Notes: a model not told the origin generated them from the letters alone. A stretch of DNA of 64,000 nt from Macrostomum hystrix (GCA_950097015.1 CATNEN010000003.1:13311001-13375000), one strand, 5' to 3'. Shown: positions 32,101 to 44,474, counted from the first letter of the stretch. A program made the numbers and translations.

Positions 32101-35100
32101 AGACAGTGAGACAGTGAGACAGTGAGACAGTGAGACAGTGAGACAGTGAGACAGTGAGACAGTAAGACAGTGAGACAGTGAGACAGTGAGACAGTGAGAC
32201 AGTGAGACAGTGAGACAGTGAGACAGTGAGACAGTGAGACTGTGAGACAGTGAGACAGTGAGACAGTGAGACAGTGAGACAGTGTGACGGTAGGCATGGA
32301 ACGTATTTTGACAACCAAAAAAAGTACAAATGAAGTAAATCATGCGAGCACAAGTCGTTACCTACAAAGGAACTAGACAACTAAAACATCTGAGGCTTAT
32401 TAACCATGTCTCATTCTCATACTCCTAACTCATACTCGTGCTTTCATTGTTTCGCTAATATTTTCACATTCATTCATTGCCTGAGTAGAGAGGCATTGCC
32501 TGAAGGCACAATTAATTATTGACTATGCCAGCAATGAAGGCAAGCCTTGTTGACCTATATAGCCACTGTTGCTGAGTTTTATGACTGTACTGACAAATCT
32601 GTATGATATAACAGATAAATAGCGAGGGATACAACGAAAGACAGACTCACTGACTGAGAAAGGAGAATTGTAAGAGTTAGATATGACGCTGCAAAGGTTA
32701 AACAGGAGAGACGTAGATAAAAGAGACTGGAGAGAGGTAGATAAGGGAGACTGGAGAGAGGTAGATAAATGGGACTGGAGAGAGGTAGATAAATGGGACT
32801 GGAGAGAGGTAGATAAATGGGACTGGAGAGAGGTAGATAAGGGAGACTGGAGAGAGGTAGATAAATGGGACTGGAGAGAGGTAGATAAATGGGACTGGAG
32901 AGAGGTAGATATGGGAGACTGAAGAGAGGTAGATAAGGGAGACTGGAGAGAGGTAGATAAATGGGACTGGAGAGAGGTAGATAAATGGGACTGGAGAGAG
33001 GTAGATATGAGGGAGACTGGAGAGAGGTAGATAAATGGGACTGGAGAGAGGTAGATAAGGGAGACTGGAGAGAGGTAGATATGAGGGAGACTGGAGAGAG
33101 GTAGATAAATGGGACTGGAGAGAGGTAGATAAATGGGACTGGAGAGAGGTAGATATGAGGGAGACTGGAGAGAGGTAGATAAATGGGACTGGAGAGAGGT
33201 AGATATGAGGGAGACTGGAGAGAGGTAGATAAATGGGACTGGAGAGAGGTAGATAAGGGAGACTGGAGAGAGGTAGATAAGGGAGACTGGAGAGAGGTAG
33301 ATAAGGGAGACTGGAGAGAGGTAGATAAGGGAGACTGGAGAGAGGTAGATAAGGGAGACTGAAGAGAGGTAGATAATGGAGACTGGAGAGAGGTAGATAA
33401 GGGAGACAGGAGAGAGGTAGATAAATGGGACTGAAGAGAGGTAGATAAGGGAGACTGGAGAGAGGTAGATATGAGGGAGACTGGAGAGAGGTAGATAAGG
33501 GAGACTGGAGAGGGGTAGATATGAGGGAGACTGGAGAGAGGTAGATATGAGGGAGACTGGAGAGAGGTAGATAAGGGAGACTGAAGAGAGGTAGATAATG
33601 GAGACTGGAGAGAGGTAGATAAGGGAGACAGGAGAGAGGTAGATAAATGGGACTGAAGAGAGGTAGATAAGGGAGACTGGAGAGAGGTAGATATGAGGGA
33701 GACTGGAGAGAGGTAGATATGAGGGAGACTGGAGAGAGGTAGATAAGGGAGACTGGAGAGGGGTAGATATGAGGGAGACTGGAGAGAGGTAGATAAAGGA
33801 GACTGGAGAGAGGTAGATATGAGGGAGACTGGAGAGAGGTAGATATGAGGGAGACTGGAGAGAGGTAGATATGAGGAACAAGAGAAGGGTAGATAGGAGA
33901 GACTAGGAGAGGTAGATAGAGTAAATAACTTCCCTCAAAAAACAAGCGACAGGGCAAAGCAGTAGTGTTTCGTGTTTAAAAGATTTGATTGCAGCTTTGA
34001 GGGTGCGCAAAAGAGAGGCGTGACTGAAATTTTTCTGTCCAGCTGCAGAAGCAAGTAATTAACTTTTCCTCAGTTCTAGCCGAACGCAGCCCTGGGGAAA
34101 ATGTCCGTGAATAGCAGCAGCAGCAGCAATAGTGAGTTGAGCAGAAAATGGCGTGCACTTGCTCACTAGATTGTTGTGAGCAAGAGGTAGAGTAAAAAAT
34201 ATATATATATTTCGCTGACGAAAAGAAGACACGATCCGGCAAGCCCTAATCCTCTAATTAGCGATGTTCATCGATTTAGGAGAAGCTAGAATGTACCTAA
34301 TGATTTTCGTGTTTTGCTTGAATTATATCAATTCATTATTGGCCTGAGACATTGGAAGGGATTGTCATAAACGTAAAGAAATTTCCAATTGAAATATTAC
34401 AAATTTGAAAGCTTCAACAAGAATTCTTTCTTATAGCTTGAGGAAATCTGTCTTGTTTTATTGCTGGACTACCCTCCCGTCTACTTATCGACCTGTCTCC
34501 ACTCTCCCTTATCTACCTCTGTTCAGTCTCCCTTGTCTACCTCTCTCCAGTCTCCCTTATCTACCTCTCTCCAGTCCCATTTATCTACCTCTCTCCAGTC
34601 TCCCTTATCTACCACTCTCCAGTCCCATTTATCTACCTCTCTCCAGTCTCCCTTATCTACCTCTCTCCACTCTCCCTTATCTACCTCTCTCCAGTCCCAT
34701 TTATCTACCTCTCTCCAGTCTCCCTTATCTACCTCTCTCCAGTCCCATTTATCTACCTCTCTCCAGTCTCCCTTATCTACCTCTCTCCAGTCTCCCTTAT
34801 CTACCTCTCTCCAGTCTCCCTTATCTACCTCTCTCCACTCTCCCTTATCTACCTCTCTTCAGTCTTCATTGTCCACCTCTCACCAGTCTCCCTTATCTAC
34901 CTCTCTTCAGTCTCCCATATCTACCTCTCTCCAGTCTCCCTTATCTACCTCTCTCCAGTCTCCATTGTCTACCACTCTCCAGTCTCCCTTATCTACCTCT
35001 CTTCAGTCCCATTTATCTACCTCTCTCCAGTCTCCCTTATCTACCTCTCTTCAGTCTTCATTGTCCACCTCTCACCAGTCTCCCTTATCTACCTCTCTTC

Positions 35101-38100
35101 AGTCTCCCTTATCTACCTCTCTCCAGTCTCCCTTATCTACCTCTCTCCAGTCTCCCTTATCTACCTCTCTCCAGTCCCATTTATCTACCACTCTCCAGTC
35201 TCCCTTATCTACCTCTCTTCAGTCCCATTTATCTACCTCTCTCCAGTCTCCCTTATCTACCTCTCTTCAGTCTTCATTGTCCACCTCTCACCAGTCTCCC
35301 TTATCTACCTCTCTTCAGTCTCCCTTATCTACCTCTCTCCAGTCTCCCTTATCTACCTCTCTCCAGTCCCATTTATCTACCACTCTCCAGTCTCCCTTAT
35401 CTACCTCTCTTCAGTCCCATTTATCTACCTCTCTCCAGTCTCCCTTATCTACCTCTCTTCAGTCTTCATTGTCCACCTCTCACCAGTCTCCCTTATCTAC
35501 CTCTCTTCAGTCTCCCTTATCTACCTCTCTCCAGTCTCCCTTATCTACATCTCTCCAGTCTCCATTGTCTACCACTCTCCAGTCTCCCTTATCTACCTCT
35601 CTTCAGTCCCATTTATCTACCTCTCTCCAGTCTCCCTTATCTACCTCTCTTCAGTCTTCATTGTCCACCTCTCACCAGTCTCCCTTATCTACCTCTCTTC
35701 AGTCTCCCTTATCTACCTCTCTCCAGTCTCCCTTATCTACCTCTCTCCAGTCCCATTTATCTACCTCTCTCCAGTCTCCCTTATCTACCTCTCTCCAGTC
35801 TCCCTTATCTACCTCTCTCCAGTCCCATTTATCTACCACTCTCCAGTCTCCCTTATCTACCTCTCTTCAGTCCCATTTATCTACCTCTCTCCAGTCTCCC
35901 TTATCTACCTCTCTTCAGTCTTCATTGTCCACCTCTCACCAGTCTCCCTTATCTACCTCTCTTCAGTCTCCCTTGTCTACCTCTCTCCAGTCTCCCTTAT
36001 CTACCTCTCTCCAGTCCCATTTATCTACCTCTCTCCAGTCTCCCTTATCTACCTCTCTCCAGTCTCCCTTATCTACCTCTCTCCACTCTCCCTTATCTAC
36101 CTCTCTTCAGTCTTCATTGTCCACCTCTCACCAGTCTCCCTTATCTACCTCTCTTCAGTCTCCCATATCTACCTGTCTCCAGTCTCCCTTATCTACCTCT
36201 CTCCAGTCTCCATTGTCTACCACTCTCCAGTCTCCCTTATCTACCTCTCTTCAGTCCCATTTATCTACCTCTCTCCAGTCTCCCTTATCTACCTCTCTTC
36301 AGTCTTCATTGTCCACCTCTCACCAGTCTCCCTTATCTACCTCTCTTCAGTCTCCCTTATCTACCTCTCTCCAGTCTCCCTTATCTACCTCTCTCCAGTC
36401 TCCCTTATCTACCTCTCTCCAGTCCCATTTATCTACCACTCTCCAGTCTCCCTTATCTACCTCTCTTCAGTCCCATTTATCTACCTCTCTCCAGTCTCCC
36501 TTATCTACCTCTCTTCAGTCTTCATTGTCCACCTCTCACCAGTCTCCCTTATCTACCTCTCTTCAGTCTCCCTTATCTACCTCTCTCCAGTCTCCCTTAT
36601 CTACATCTCTCCAGTCTCCATTGTCTACCACTCTCCAGTCTCCCTTATCTACCTCTCTTCAGTCCCATTTATCTACCTCTCTCCAGTCTCCCTTATCTAC
36701 CTCTCTCCAGTCTCCCTTATCTACCTCTCTCCAGTCCCATTTATCTACCACTCTCCAGTCTCCCTTATCTACCTCTCTTCAGTCCCATTTATCTACCTCT
36801 CTCCAGTCTCCCTTATCTACCTCTCTTCAGTCTTCATTGTCCACCTCTCACCAGTCTCCCTTATCTACCTCTCTTCAGTCCCATTTATCTACCTCTCTCC
36901 AGTCTCCCTTATCTACCTCTCTCCAGTCCCATTTATCTACCTCTCTCCAGTCTCCCTTATCTACCTCTCTTCAGTCTTCATTGTCCACCTCTCACCAGTC
37001 TCCCTTATCTACCTCTCTTCAGTCTCCCTTATCTACCTCTCTTCAGTCTCCCATATCTACCTCTCTCCAGTCTCCCTTTTCTACCTCTCTCCAGTCCCAT
37101 TTATCTACCTTTCTCCAGTCTCCTTTATCTACCTCTCTTCAGTCTCCCTTATCTACCACTCTCCAGTCTCTCTTATCTACCTCTCTCCAGTCTCCCTTAT
37201 CTACCTCTCTCCAGTCTTCTTTATCTACCTCTCTCCAGTCTCCCTTATCTACCTCTCTCCAGTCCCCCTTATCTACCTCTCTCCAGTCTCCCTTATCTAC
37301 CTCTCTCCAGTCTCCATTGTCTACCACTCTCCAGTCTCCCTTATCTACCTCTCTCCAGTCTCCATTGTCTACCACTCTCCATTCTCCCTTATCTACCTCT
37401 CTCCAGTCTTCCTTATCTACCTCTCTTCAGTCTCCCTTATCTACCTCTCTTCAGTCTCCCATATCTACCTCTCTCCAGTCTCCATTGTCTACCACTCTCC
37501 ATTCTCCCTTATCTACCTCTCTCCAGTCTTCCTTATCTACCTCTCTTCAGTCTCCCTTATCTACCTCTCTTCAGTCTCCCATATCTACCTCTCTCCAGTC
37601 TCCATTGTCTACCACTCTCCATTCTCCCTTATCTACCTCTCTCCAGTCTTCCTTATCTACCTCTCTTCAGTCTCCCTTATCTACCTCTCTTCAGTCTCCC
37701 ATATCTACCTCTCTCCAGTCTCCATTGTCTACCACTCTCCATTCTCCCTTATCTACCTCTCTCCAGTCTCCCTTATCTACTTCTATCCAGTTTCCCTTAT
37801 CTACCTCTATCCAGTTTCCCTTATCTACCTCTATCCAGTTTCCCTTATCTACCTCTATCCAGTTTCCCTTATCTACCTCTATCCAGTTTCCCTTATCTAC
37901 CTCTATCCAGTTTCCCTTATCTACGTCTGTCCTGTGGCCTTCATCTAGCATTCAATCTAGCTGTCTCCAATGTCCCCAAACGCGCAGCCCAGCTTACCCG
38001 AATGCCCAGGAATTTGCGATGCAGAATGACCCAGCCGAGCAGGTAGGTGAATGAAGGCGTCATTGCGAACATGGCCACAAATTCAATTGACGGCACTGTG

Positions 38101-41100
38101 GTCAGGGCTCTGTAGAGACAGTAGAGCATCAGCATCCAGACGCTGGTGAAGATTGTAGCTCGCAATGCGAATACTGTCGGTTTGTTCAATTCTCCAGATA
38201 GAATCACCATGTTTAGGCTGCGTAAGTTTATCAAGGAACATTTATTTATAACGAGTTTTGTTAGATCGTTACTTTCAAATTAAGCCATAAATAAATACTT
38301 TTATTTTTATCGAAAAGTAACGAGCTTTACATCATAAAGTTACTTATTCGTCACTTTCGTTACTTATTCGCTACTTATAAATCGATGTTACTTCACAAGT
38401 ACCCAGCGTTACTAATAAATATTCGTTACTCCACAAGTACCCAGCGTTACTAATAAATATTCGTTACTGTACAAGTACCCAGCGTTACTAATAAATATAC
38501 GTCACTCTACAAGTACCCAGCGTTACTAATAAATATTCGTTACTCTACAAGTACCCAGCGTTACTAATAAATATTCGTTACTCTACAAGTACCCAGCGTT
38601 ACTAATAAATATTCGTTACTCTACAAGTACCCAGCGTTACTAATAAATATACGTTACTCTACAAGTACCCAGCGTTACTAATAAATATTCGTTACTCTAC
38701 AAGTACCCAGCGTTACTAATAAATATACGTTACTTTACAAGTACCCAGCGTTACTAATAAATATACGTTACTCTACAAGTACCCAGCGTTACTAATAAAT
38801 ATAAGTTACTCTACAAGTACCCAGCGTTACTAATAAATTTTCGTTACTTCACAATAATTTTACGTTACTTTTAAATCTAACGGTTACTTATAGTACTAAC
38901 CGTTACTTGTGGATGTAAGTTACAAAAATAAGTTCATTGCGGTACTTCTCAATCACCGTTACTTTCAATTTTTTGAAGCCTTGTTTCTACGTTACTCGAC
39001 TAAACCAAAATCTTTCCCCTAGCAACGACACTGTCCTACTGAATCTTATAAAAGTACATTTAATAAATGATCACACAATTTTCCCTAGACTTTACCTGGA
39101 TCATTAATCTTGAAGTATTCAGCAATATTCGATATTCTCCGAAACATCATATTTCTTATTACAGCAGCTTCTTACAGCACAGCAAATAAAAGCTGTCGTT
39201 TGTTTGGCGAATCTAACTTCCTTTCATAATCTCCAAAAAATGTTTTGGACCAAATAATCAATCTTGTCCTATGCTACTTAACAGTTTGCCATCATATATT
39301 TCTAGGGATTAGTCAAGATACAAACGATTTCTACCTGGTTTAATTATTGTTTCTTTTCATACTTCCGAGCCATCTGTCATTAAACAACTGCTTTCTCACA
39401 GATTTTGCGACAATATTTTTTGTTATTTTTCTTGAATTTGTATCCTGTTCACCTTCTTCAATACACTTCTTTAGAATAAGTCTATTATCTACCCGTCTCT
39501 ACTTAAATATTTCCTGTCTCCCAATCTACCCCTTGTCTACATCTCTCTAGTCTCCCTTATCTACCTCTCACGTATCTCCATTATCTATCGTCAGCTAACT
39601 CTCATATCTAACCCTCACCTATCTCTCTTATCTACCCCCTCCTATCTACCTCTCAATTATCTCCCTTATCTATCCTCACCTATCAATAATATCAACCTCT
39701 CACTCATCTCTCTTATCTACCTCTCAACAATCCCTTTTATCTATCCTCACCTGTTTCCCTTATCTACATCTCACTTACCACTCTAATCTACCTCTCACCT
39801 TTCTCTCTAATCTTCCTCTCTCCTATTTCCCTTCTCTACCTCTCACCTGTCTCTCTTATCTACCTCTCACTTATCTCCCTAATCTATCCTCACCTATCTC
39901 TCTAATCTACTTATCTCTCTTATCTCAAGCGCAGTCTCTTAGCTGACCGATGCAAATCCTTCAGCTGGTTGAGATCAGCCGACAGCCAAATTGAGCAGCT
40001 AGCCATGTAGATGGGATAGAACAAAGCCATGAGACCGGCAGAAACGTAGGCCAAAAAGAATGGCACGGCGGCAGATTTCTGAGTTACTGCTACACCGGCT
40101 GCGGCGGTAGTTGCTAGGCTAGTTGTAGTACTAGTTGCTTCCGCAGAAGTCGACGCTGTTGGCCATAGACTATTGGAACTATTCGATAAGCTGGCAGGCC
40201 CAGTAGCTGTAGAATTGCTAATCGCATTAGCGGCTAACACGGCTTCATGCCGCAATCCGTACACTTCTCTGGCGCAGTTGACGCAGGTCACCCATAGACA
40301 TGCTACAGCGACCGTCAGGACCGCCCCGGCGGCTATCCTCCGACTAGCCGGCCTTCGAGGACCAACAGCGCCTGCCACCGGTGGCGGAGGCTGCGGTTGT
40401 TGACCGTCGTCTAGCATGATTAAGCCGCCGCCGATGCTGCCGCGTGCCCCAGATCGAGTCTGCGGACGGCTGTGCTGCTGCTGCTGCTGCTGGGCTATGA
40501 CGCTGGCTCGCCTGAGACTGGCATAACTGGACGCCAGCGTCTCAGATAAGTTTGTGCTGTCTGCAATTAGTAAGGCGCAGATTCCGTGAGTCTACCCCTC
40601 TGAATCTACCCCTTTTGAATCTACCCCTCTGAATCTACCCCTTTTTGAATCTACCCCTCTGAATTTACCCCTTTGAATCTACCCCTTTTTGAATCTACCC
40701 CTCTGAATCTACCCCTTTGAATCTACCCCTCTGAATCTACCCCTTTTGAATCAACCCTTTTTGAATCTACCCCTCTGAATCTACCCCTTTGAATCTACCC
40801 CTTTGAATCTACCCCTTTGAATCTACTACCCCTCTGAATCTACCCCTTTTTGAATCTACCCCTCTGAATTTACCCCTTTGAATCTACCCCTTTTTGAATC
40901 TACCCCTCTGAATCTACCCCTCTGAATCTACCCCTTTGAATCTACTACCCCTCTGAATCTACCCCTCTGAATCTACCCCTCTGAATCTACCCCTTTGAAT
41001 CTACTACCCCTCTGAATCTACCCCTCTGAATCTACCCCTCTGAATTTACCCCTTTGAATCTACCCCTTTTTGAATCTACCCCTCTGAATCTACCCCTTTG

Positions 41101-42361
41101 AATCTACTACCCCTCTGAATCTACCCCTCTGAATCTACCCCTCTGAATCTACCCCTCTGAATCTACCCCTTTGAATCTACTACCCCTCTGAATCTACCCC
41201 TTTTGAATCTACCCATCTGAATCTACCCCTCTGAATCTACCCCTCTGAATCTACCCCTTTTGAATCTACCCCTCTGAATCTACCCCTTTTGAATCAACCA
41301 TTTTTGAATCTACCCCTTTGAATCTACCCCTCTGAATCTACCCCTTTTGAATCAACCATTTTTGAATCTACCCCTTTTGAATCTACCCCTCTGAATCTAC
41401 CCCTTTTGAATCAACCCTTTTTGAATCTACCCCTCTGAATCTACCCCTTTGAATCTACCCCTTTTGAATCTACCCCTTTTGAATCTACCCCTTTTGAATC
41501 TACCCCTTTTGAATCAACCCTTTTTGAATCTACCCCTTTGAATCTACCCCTCGGGATCTACCTCGCCGAATCCTGCTTCTCTGACTCATTCTAAGTCATA
41601 TATTTCTCCTCCGATGACGTTCGATCGGTTTCTGTACTTCTCCTCATTTCAGTTTTTCCATCAGTTCCTGCATGGGCCCGTCACTATAGATCGAACTTGG
41701 AACTGTCGGTTTAGTTTAGCATCTTACGCTCGACCCTGACTGATTCTCAATGCCTTACAGTCTAGAGTTACAAAAATGGATTCGCTACATTACTATGGCT
41801 ACAAACGTGCTTAAATTAGATGTCACAATATTTGCAATTTTCGCATTCTGTTTACTAACGTGAGTATTGGATAAAAATCACTTTCTTGATAAACAGTAAA
41901 GTTATATGTTCACCAATTGTTACTTTCGTAAATAATAAAAGTGCATAAAAGTACATTTGGTCCTTCTACCGGTTTAAATGTTAGTTTTTTCGAATGAAAC
42001 CTATAAGAACAATAGTTTTAGCGATTCCATTTTTCACCTGTAGGCTTGGTTTACTTATTCACGTGATCAACTAGGTTTGTGTTATACTGGGCTAATTTTT
42101 TTCAACTATATTGAATAGGAAAATGTTCCCGGGAAGTTAACAGAGCTCTGAAAAAAAACACGAATTTCAAGACTGCCCAGTTGCTACTGTCGGAATCTGC
42201 GAGACGTGGCGCTCACTATCGATGGAGAATGAAACTGTTGCGCCAGAAAAGGAAAGGAAATTGGATTCCGCATTGCTTCCCCACTGCTGCTGCTGCTGCT
42301 GCTGCTCGGTTTTTTCCCTGCCTTCACTCTGGACTGGAGTAGCTGTAAGCTCAATTGTCAT
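29172..42361 (-). CDS. SLC35F3/F4-like solute transporter (drug/metabolite transporter superfamily), seven exons
   Basis: Exons on minus: 42361-42217, 40560-39948, 38217-37998, 30707-30591, 30495-30423, 29877-29662, 29395-29172; phases 1, 2, 0, 0, 1, 1 all agree, giving about 535 aa (SLC35F4 is about 520). The cytosolic N terminus is Ser/Gln-rich with a polyQ run. About ten membrane spans follow. Family-type stretches: AVPFFLAYVSAGLMALFYPI, SIEFVAMFAMTPSFTYLLGW then VILHRKFLGIR, IVAFLLGSSGLILQIYSN, LLNLGNFLTNQMFVSLGLLT and a final FFLTFAPEGW. These align by recall with SLC35F3 (FVFLLSWIVLRDRFMGVRI, IPWGNLCGF..., LLLLPEEW). SLC35F3 has been linked to thiamine transport; the substrate here is unknown. 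The donor ending exon 2 (CG-GTCAGC) is weak and chosen because it fits the phase. An alternative first exon lies at 46421-46508. Confidence 0.85.
29445..29546. repeat. Short 17-bp repeat in SLC35F last intron
   Basis: Five to six units of TTTGAATGTACATTGG in the intron 29396-29661. Confidence 0.85.
30050..30262. repeat. 25/50-bp repeat in SLC35F intron
   Basis: Units alternate TCCATCGAAAGTACAGTCCC and TCCATAGAAAGTACACTTCC, so the true period is 50 bp with a 25-bp subunit. Lies in intron 29878-30422. Confidence 0.92.
30795..31160. repeat. 20-bp minisatellite in the large SLC35F intron
   Basis: About 18 copies of AACAGAAGATTAGCGTGTCT with point variants, increasingly diverged towards the right end. 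Confidence 0.94.
31161..31516. other. Intron spacer
   Basis: Unique sequence within the SLC35F intron 30708-37997; no feature seen. Confidence 0.4.
31517..32287. repeat. 8-bp array (GACAGTGA), about 95 copies
   Basis: Nearly pure GACAGTGA with interspersed GACTGTGA and GACTTGTGA units. Three minus frames are open for 269-303 codons because of the low complexity; they are not genes. Confidence 0.97.
32288..32689. other. Intron spacer
   Basis: Unique sequence; no feature seen. Confidence 0.4.
32690..33915 (-). repeat. 24-bp array, left arm of an inverted pair
   Basis: Units with GACTGGAGAGAGGTAGATAA, plus 26-bp variants containing ATGAGG. This is the reverse complement of the unit in the array 34480-37950. 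On the minus strand, which is the sense strand of the SLC35F gene, each unit is a pyrimidine tract ending in CCAG and so imitates a 3' splice site. Confidence 0.95.
33916..34479. other. Loop between the inverted arrays
   Basis: A 564-bp unique segment separating the two inverted 24-bp arrays. It includes a short AGC/GCA repeat near 34115-34128 and an (AT)n run near 34200. No gene seen. Confidence 0.5.
34480..37950 (+). repeat. 24-bp giant array (3.5 kb), right arm of the inverted pair
   Basis: About 145 units with CTTATCTACCTCTCTCCAGT; variants CCCATT, TTCATTGTCC and ACCACT recur in the same order, giving clear higher-order blocks. The last blocks change to CTATCCAGTTTCC. Two plus frames are open for about 1,200 codons each, read from the repeat only. 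It ends 47 bp before the SLC35F exon at 37998. Confidence 0.97.
38345..38862. repeat. 38-bp minisatellite in SLC35F intron 2
   Basis: About 13 copies of a unit with ACAAGTACCCAGCGTTACTA and TAAATATTCGTTACT; ordered and nearly identical. Confidence 0.95.
38863..39479. other. Intron spacer
   Basis: AT-rich unique DNA in SLC35F intron 2; no feature seen. Confidence 0.4.
39480..39926. repeat. Degenerate TCTCCCTTATCTACCTCTCA array
   Basis: Irregular, diverged units related to the 34480-37950 family and in the same orientation, adjoining the 3' end of SLC35F exon 2. It looks like an older, decayed relative of the big array. Confidence 0.8.
40575..41566. repeat. 13-16-bp array (GAATCTACCCCTCT) in SLC35F intron 1
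   Basis: About 68 units of GAATCTACCCCTTT(TT)/GAATCTACCCCTCT, with TACTACCCC variants. Begins 15 bp from the acceptor of exon 2. Confidence 0.95.
41567..42216. other. SLC35F intron 1, unique part
   Basis: No further exon or repeat seen. Confidence 0.4.
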
Positions 42362-42554
42362 GCGGTTCGCATCTTCACTCTCTCTCTCTCTTTCTCACCC
42401 ACACTCTCTCTCGTTTCTCTATTTCCCTCTCTTTTTCATTTCTTTCGGTAAAGAACAGCAAGTAGCATTGAGCTACGGCCATTGCTGACTTCATCGATGA
42501 TTCACTGAATAGTTAAATTGTTCTTGTTACTCACAATTCAACTTAGGTTGAACT

Positions 42555-43030
42555 TTATAATATTTGAAATCTCATCCTCATCTAAAATGTCACCATGATC
42601 TAAAATTTCACCATGATCTAAAATGTCACCATGATCTAAAATGTCGCCATGATCTAAAATGTCACCATCATCTAAAATGTCACCATCATCTCAAATCTCA
42701 TCCTCATCTCTCCCCTGTCTCATCTCTCCCCTGTCTCATCTCTCCCCTGTCTCATTTCTCCCCCGTCTCATCTCTTCCCTGTCTCATCTCTCCCCTGTCT
42801 CATTTCTCCCCCGTCTCATCTCTCCCCTGTCTCATCTCTTCCCTGTCTCATCCCTCCCCTGTCTCATCTCTCCCCTGTCTCATCTCTCTTCATCTCAAAT
42901 CTCATTCTTAACTCATATCTCACCCTCATCTCATATCTCACCCTTATCTCAAATCTCAATTTTATCGCAAATCTCAGCTTAATCCAAAATCTCAACAGTA
43001 TTTCATATCTCAACCTGGTTTCAAATCTCA
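42555..43030. repeat. Composite CATGATCTAAAATGTCAC and TCTCCCCTGTCTCATC array
   Basis: The first part (to about 42690) has an 18-bp unit. From about 42705 to 42895 it turns into the same TCATCTCTCCCCTGTC unit found inside the hAT-type elements, but without their termini. It ends in diverged ATCTCA repeats. Confidence 0.88.
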
Positions 43031-43469
43031 TCTATCAGCAGTATGTCATTTTCTATATTTAATGTACACTCATATTTTTAAGTAGCAAAGCTGATACAAA
43101 GTACGAACATTCACTTAAAACGAATCCTCAATGTGGCAGTTATGCTAGAAAAGCCTTTAAATGCGAAGGTACCCCTTCGCGCACGCGCTTGTTATAATCT
43201 AAAGCTTTCAGTTGACACAAAGATAAGCTGAGTTCCGTCTCTGTCATTTCTCGCTCACAAAAGAGGCTTTTGTCCGAGTGTTTTAACTCTAAACTTGACG
43301 ACATTATAACTACGAGCTGAATTTTTAAACAAAATTTAGTTTTTAAGCAAATGCTGAGTTGACACTAGCAGTCTACTATCTTACTTGTTTAAGTGTACTG
43401 TTAATTTGTTTCAGTCTTGATTATACCCAATTCACCTTCTATATCAAAATCTTTATCTTCTTCTTTATC
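43031..43469. other. Spacer upstream of the SLC35F first exon at 42361
   Basis: Unique sequence with a GC-richer patch near 43170-43190. No gene seen. Confidence 0.35.
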
Positions 43470-44104
43470 CATCTCTCTCATCTTTCCCCTGTCTCATCTC
43501 TCCCCTGTCTCATCTCTCCCCTGTCTCATCTCTCCCCTGTTTCATCTTTCCCCCGTCTCATCTCTCCCCTGTCTCATCTCTCCCCTGTCTCATCTTTCCC
43601 CTGTCTCATCTCTCCCCTGTCTCATCTCTCCCCTGTCTCATCATTCCCCTGTTTCATCTTTCCCCCGTCTCATCTCTCCCCTGTCTCATCTCTCCCCTGT
43701 CTCATCTCTCCCCTGTCTCATCTTTCCCCTGTCTCATCTCTCGCCTGTCTCATCTTTCCCCTGTCTCATCTCTCCCCTGTCTCATCTCTCCCCTGTCTCA
43801 TCTCTCCCCTGTCTCATCTCTCCCCTGTCTCATTTCTCCCCTGTCTCATTTCTCCCCTGTCTCATCTCTCCCCTGTCTCATCTCTCCCGTGTCTCATCTC
43901 CCCCTGTCTCATCTCTCCCGTATCTCATCTCTTCCCTGTCTCATCTCTCCCGTGTCTCATCTCTCCCCTGTCTCATCTCTTCCCTGTCTCATCTCTCCCC
44001 CGTCTCATCTCTCCCTTTTCTCATATTCCTACAGTCAATGCGGCCCGCTGTCGTACTTTAGGTTCTCTCCGTGGCCCGCTCGCTAAAAAGTTTTCCGACC
44101 CGTG
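43470..44104 (-). mobile_element. hAT-type non-autonomous element, partial, with a 540-bp internal minisatellite
   Basis: Reverse orientation. The terminus at 44104 reads, on minus, CACGGGTCGGAAAACTTTTT (first bases mutated from CAGGGG), followed by the conserved GCGGGCCACGGAGAGAACC and GACAGCGGGCCGCATTGACT blocks. The rest is about 34 copies of a 16-bp TCATCTCTCCCCTGTC unit. The other terminus is not found. Open plus frames of 214 and 250 codons are repeat only. Confidence 0.8.
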
Positions 44105-44474
44105 CATTTAAGTCTTTATCCACCTCTCTATCCAACTCTCTGTTTATTTTTAAAAAGCCATTTCTGTATCGCATTGTACTGTTTTACGTGCCTGTAATTA
44201 ACAAGCAATTATTGTCTTGGGCCCAGAAGACAATAATTGATCTCGAAGATCAGAAAGTTGGATCAACTAAAGCGTTACCAAGGACAACAAGTTGACTAAG
44301 CCTGCTATTTCATGTTTTTACATGTCATCAGATGCCTAAGCTTCAAGGGTATCAAATTTTCGACGGAGTCCAAAAAACACTTCCCTGTGAAACTTGATCG
44401 CTGTAAGAAAACTAAATCGATCCCCGAGTTGTCTTCACATTTCTGTCAAGCAGTCAACACTTAGTCGAAAGATT
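44105..44474. other. Spacer
   Basis: Unique sequence, no feature seen. Confidence 0.4.

Noticed and set aside
34405-38054. Two overlapping plus-strand open frames of about 1,200 codons
   Set aside because: They translate the 24-bp array in two frames at once, have periodic composition, no start context and no domain, and lie antisense in an intron of the SLC35F-like gene.
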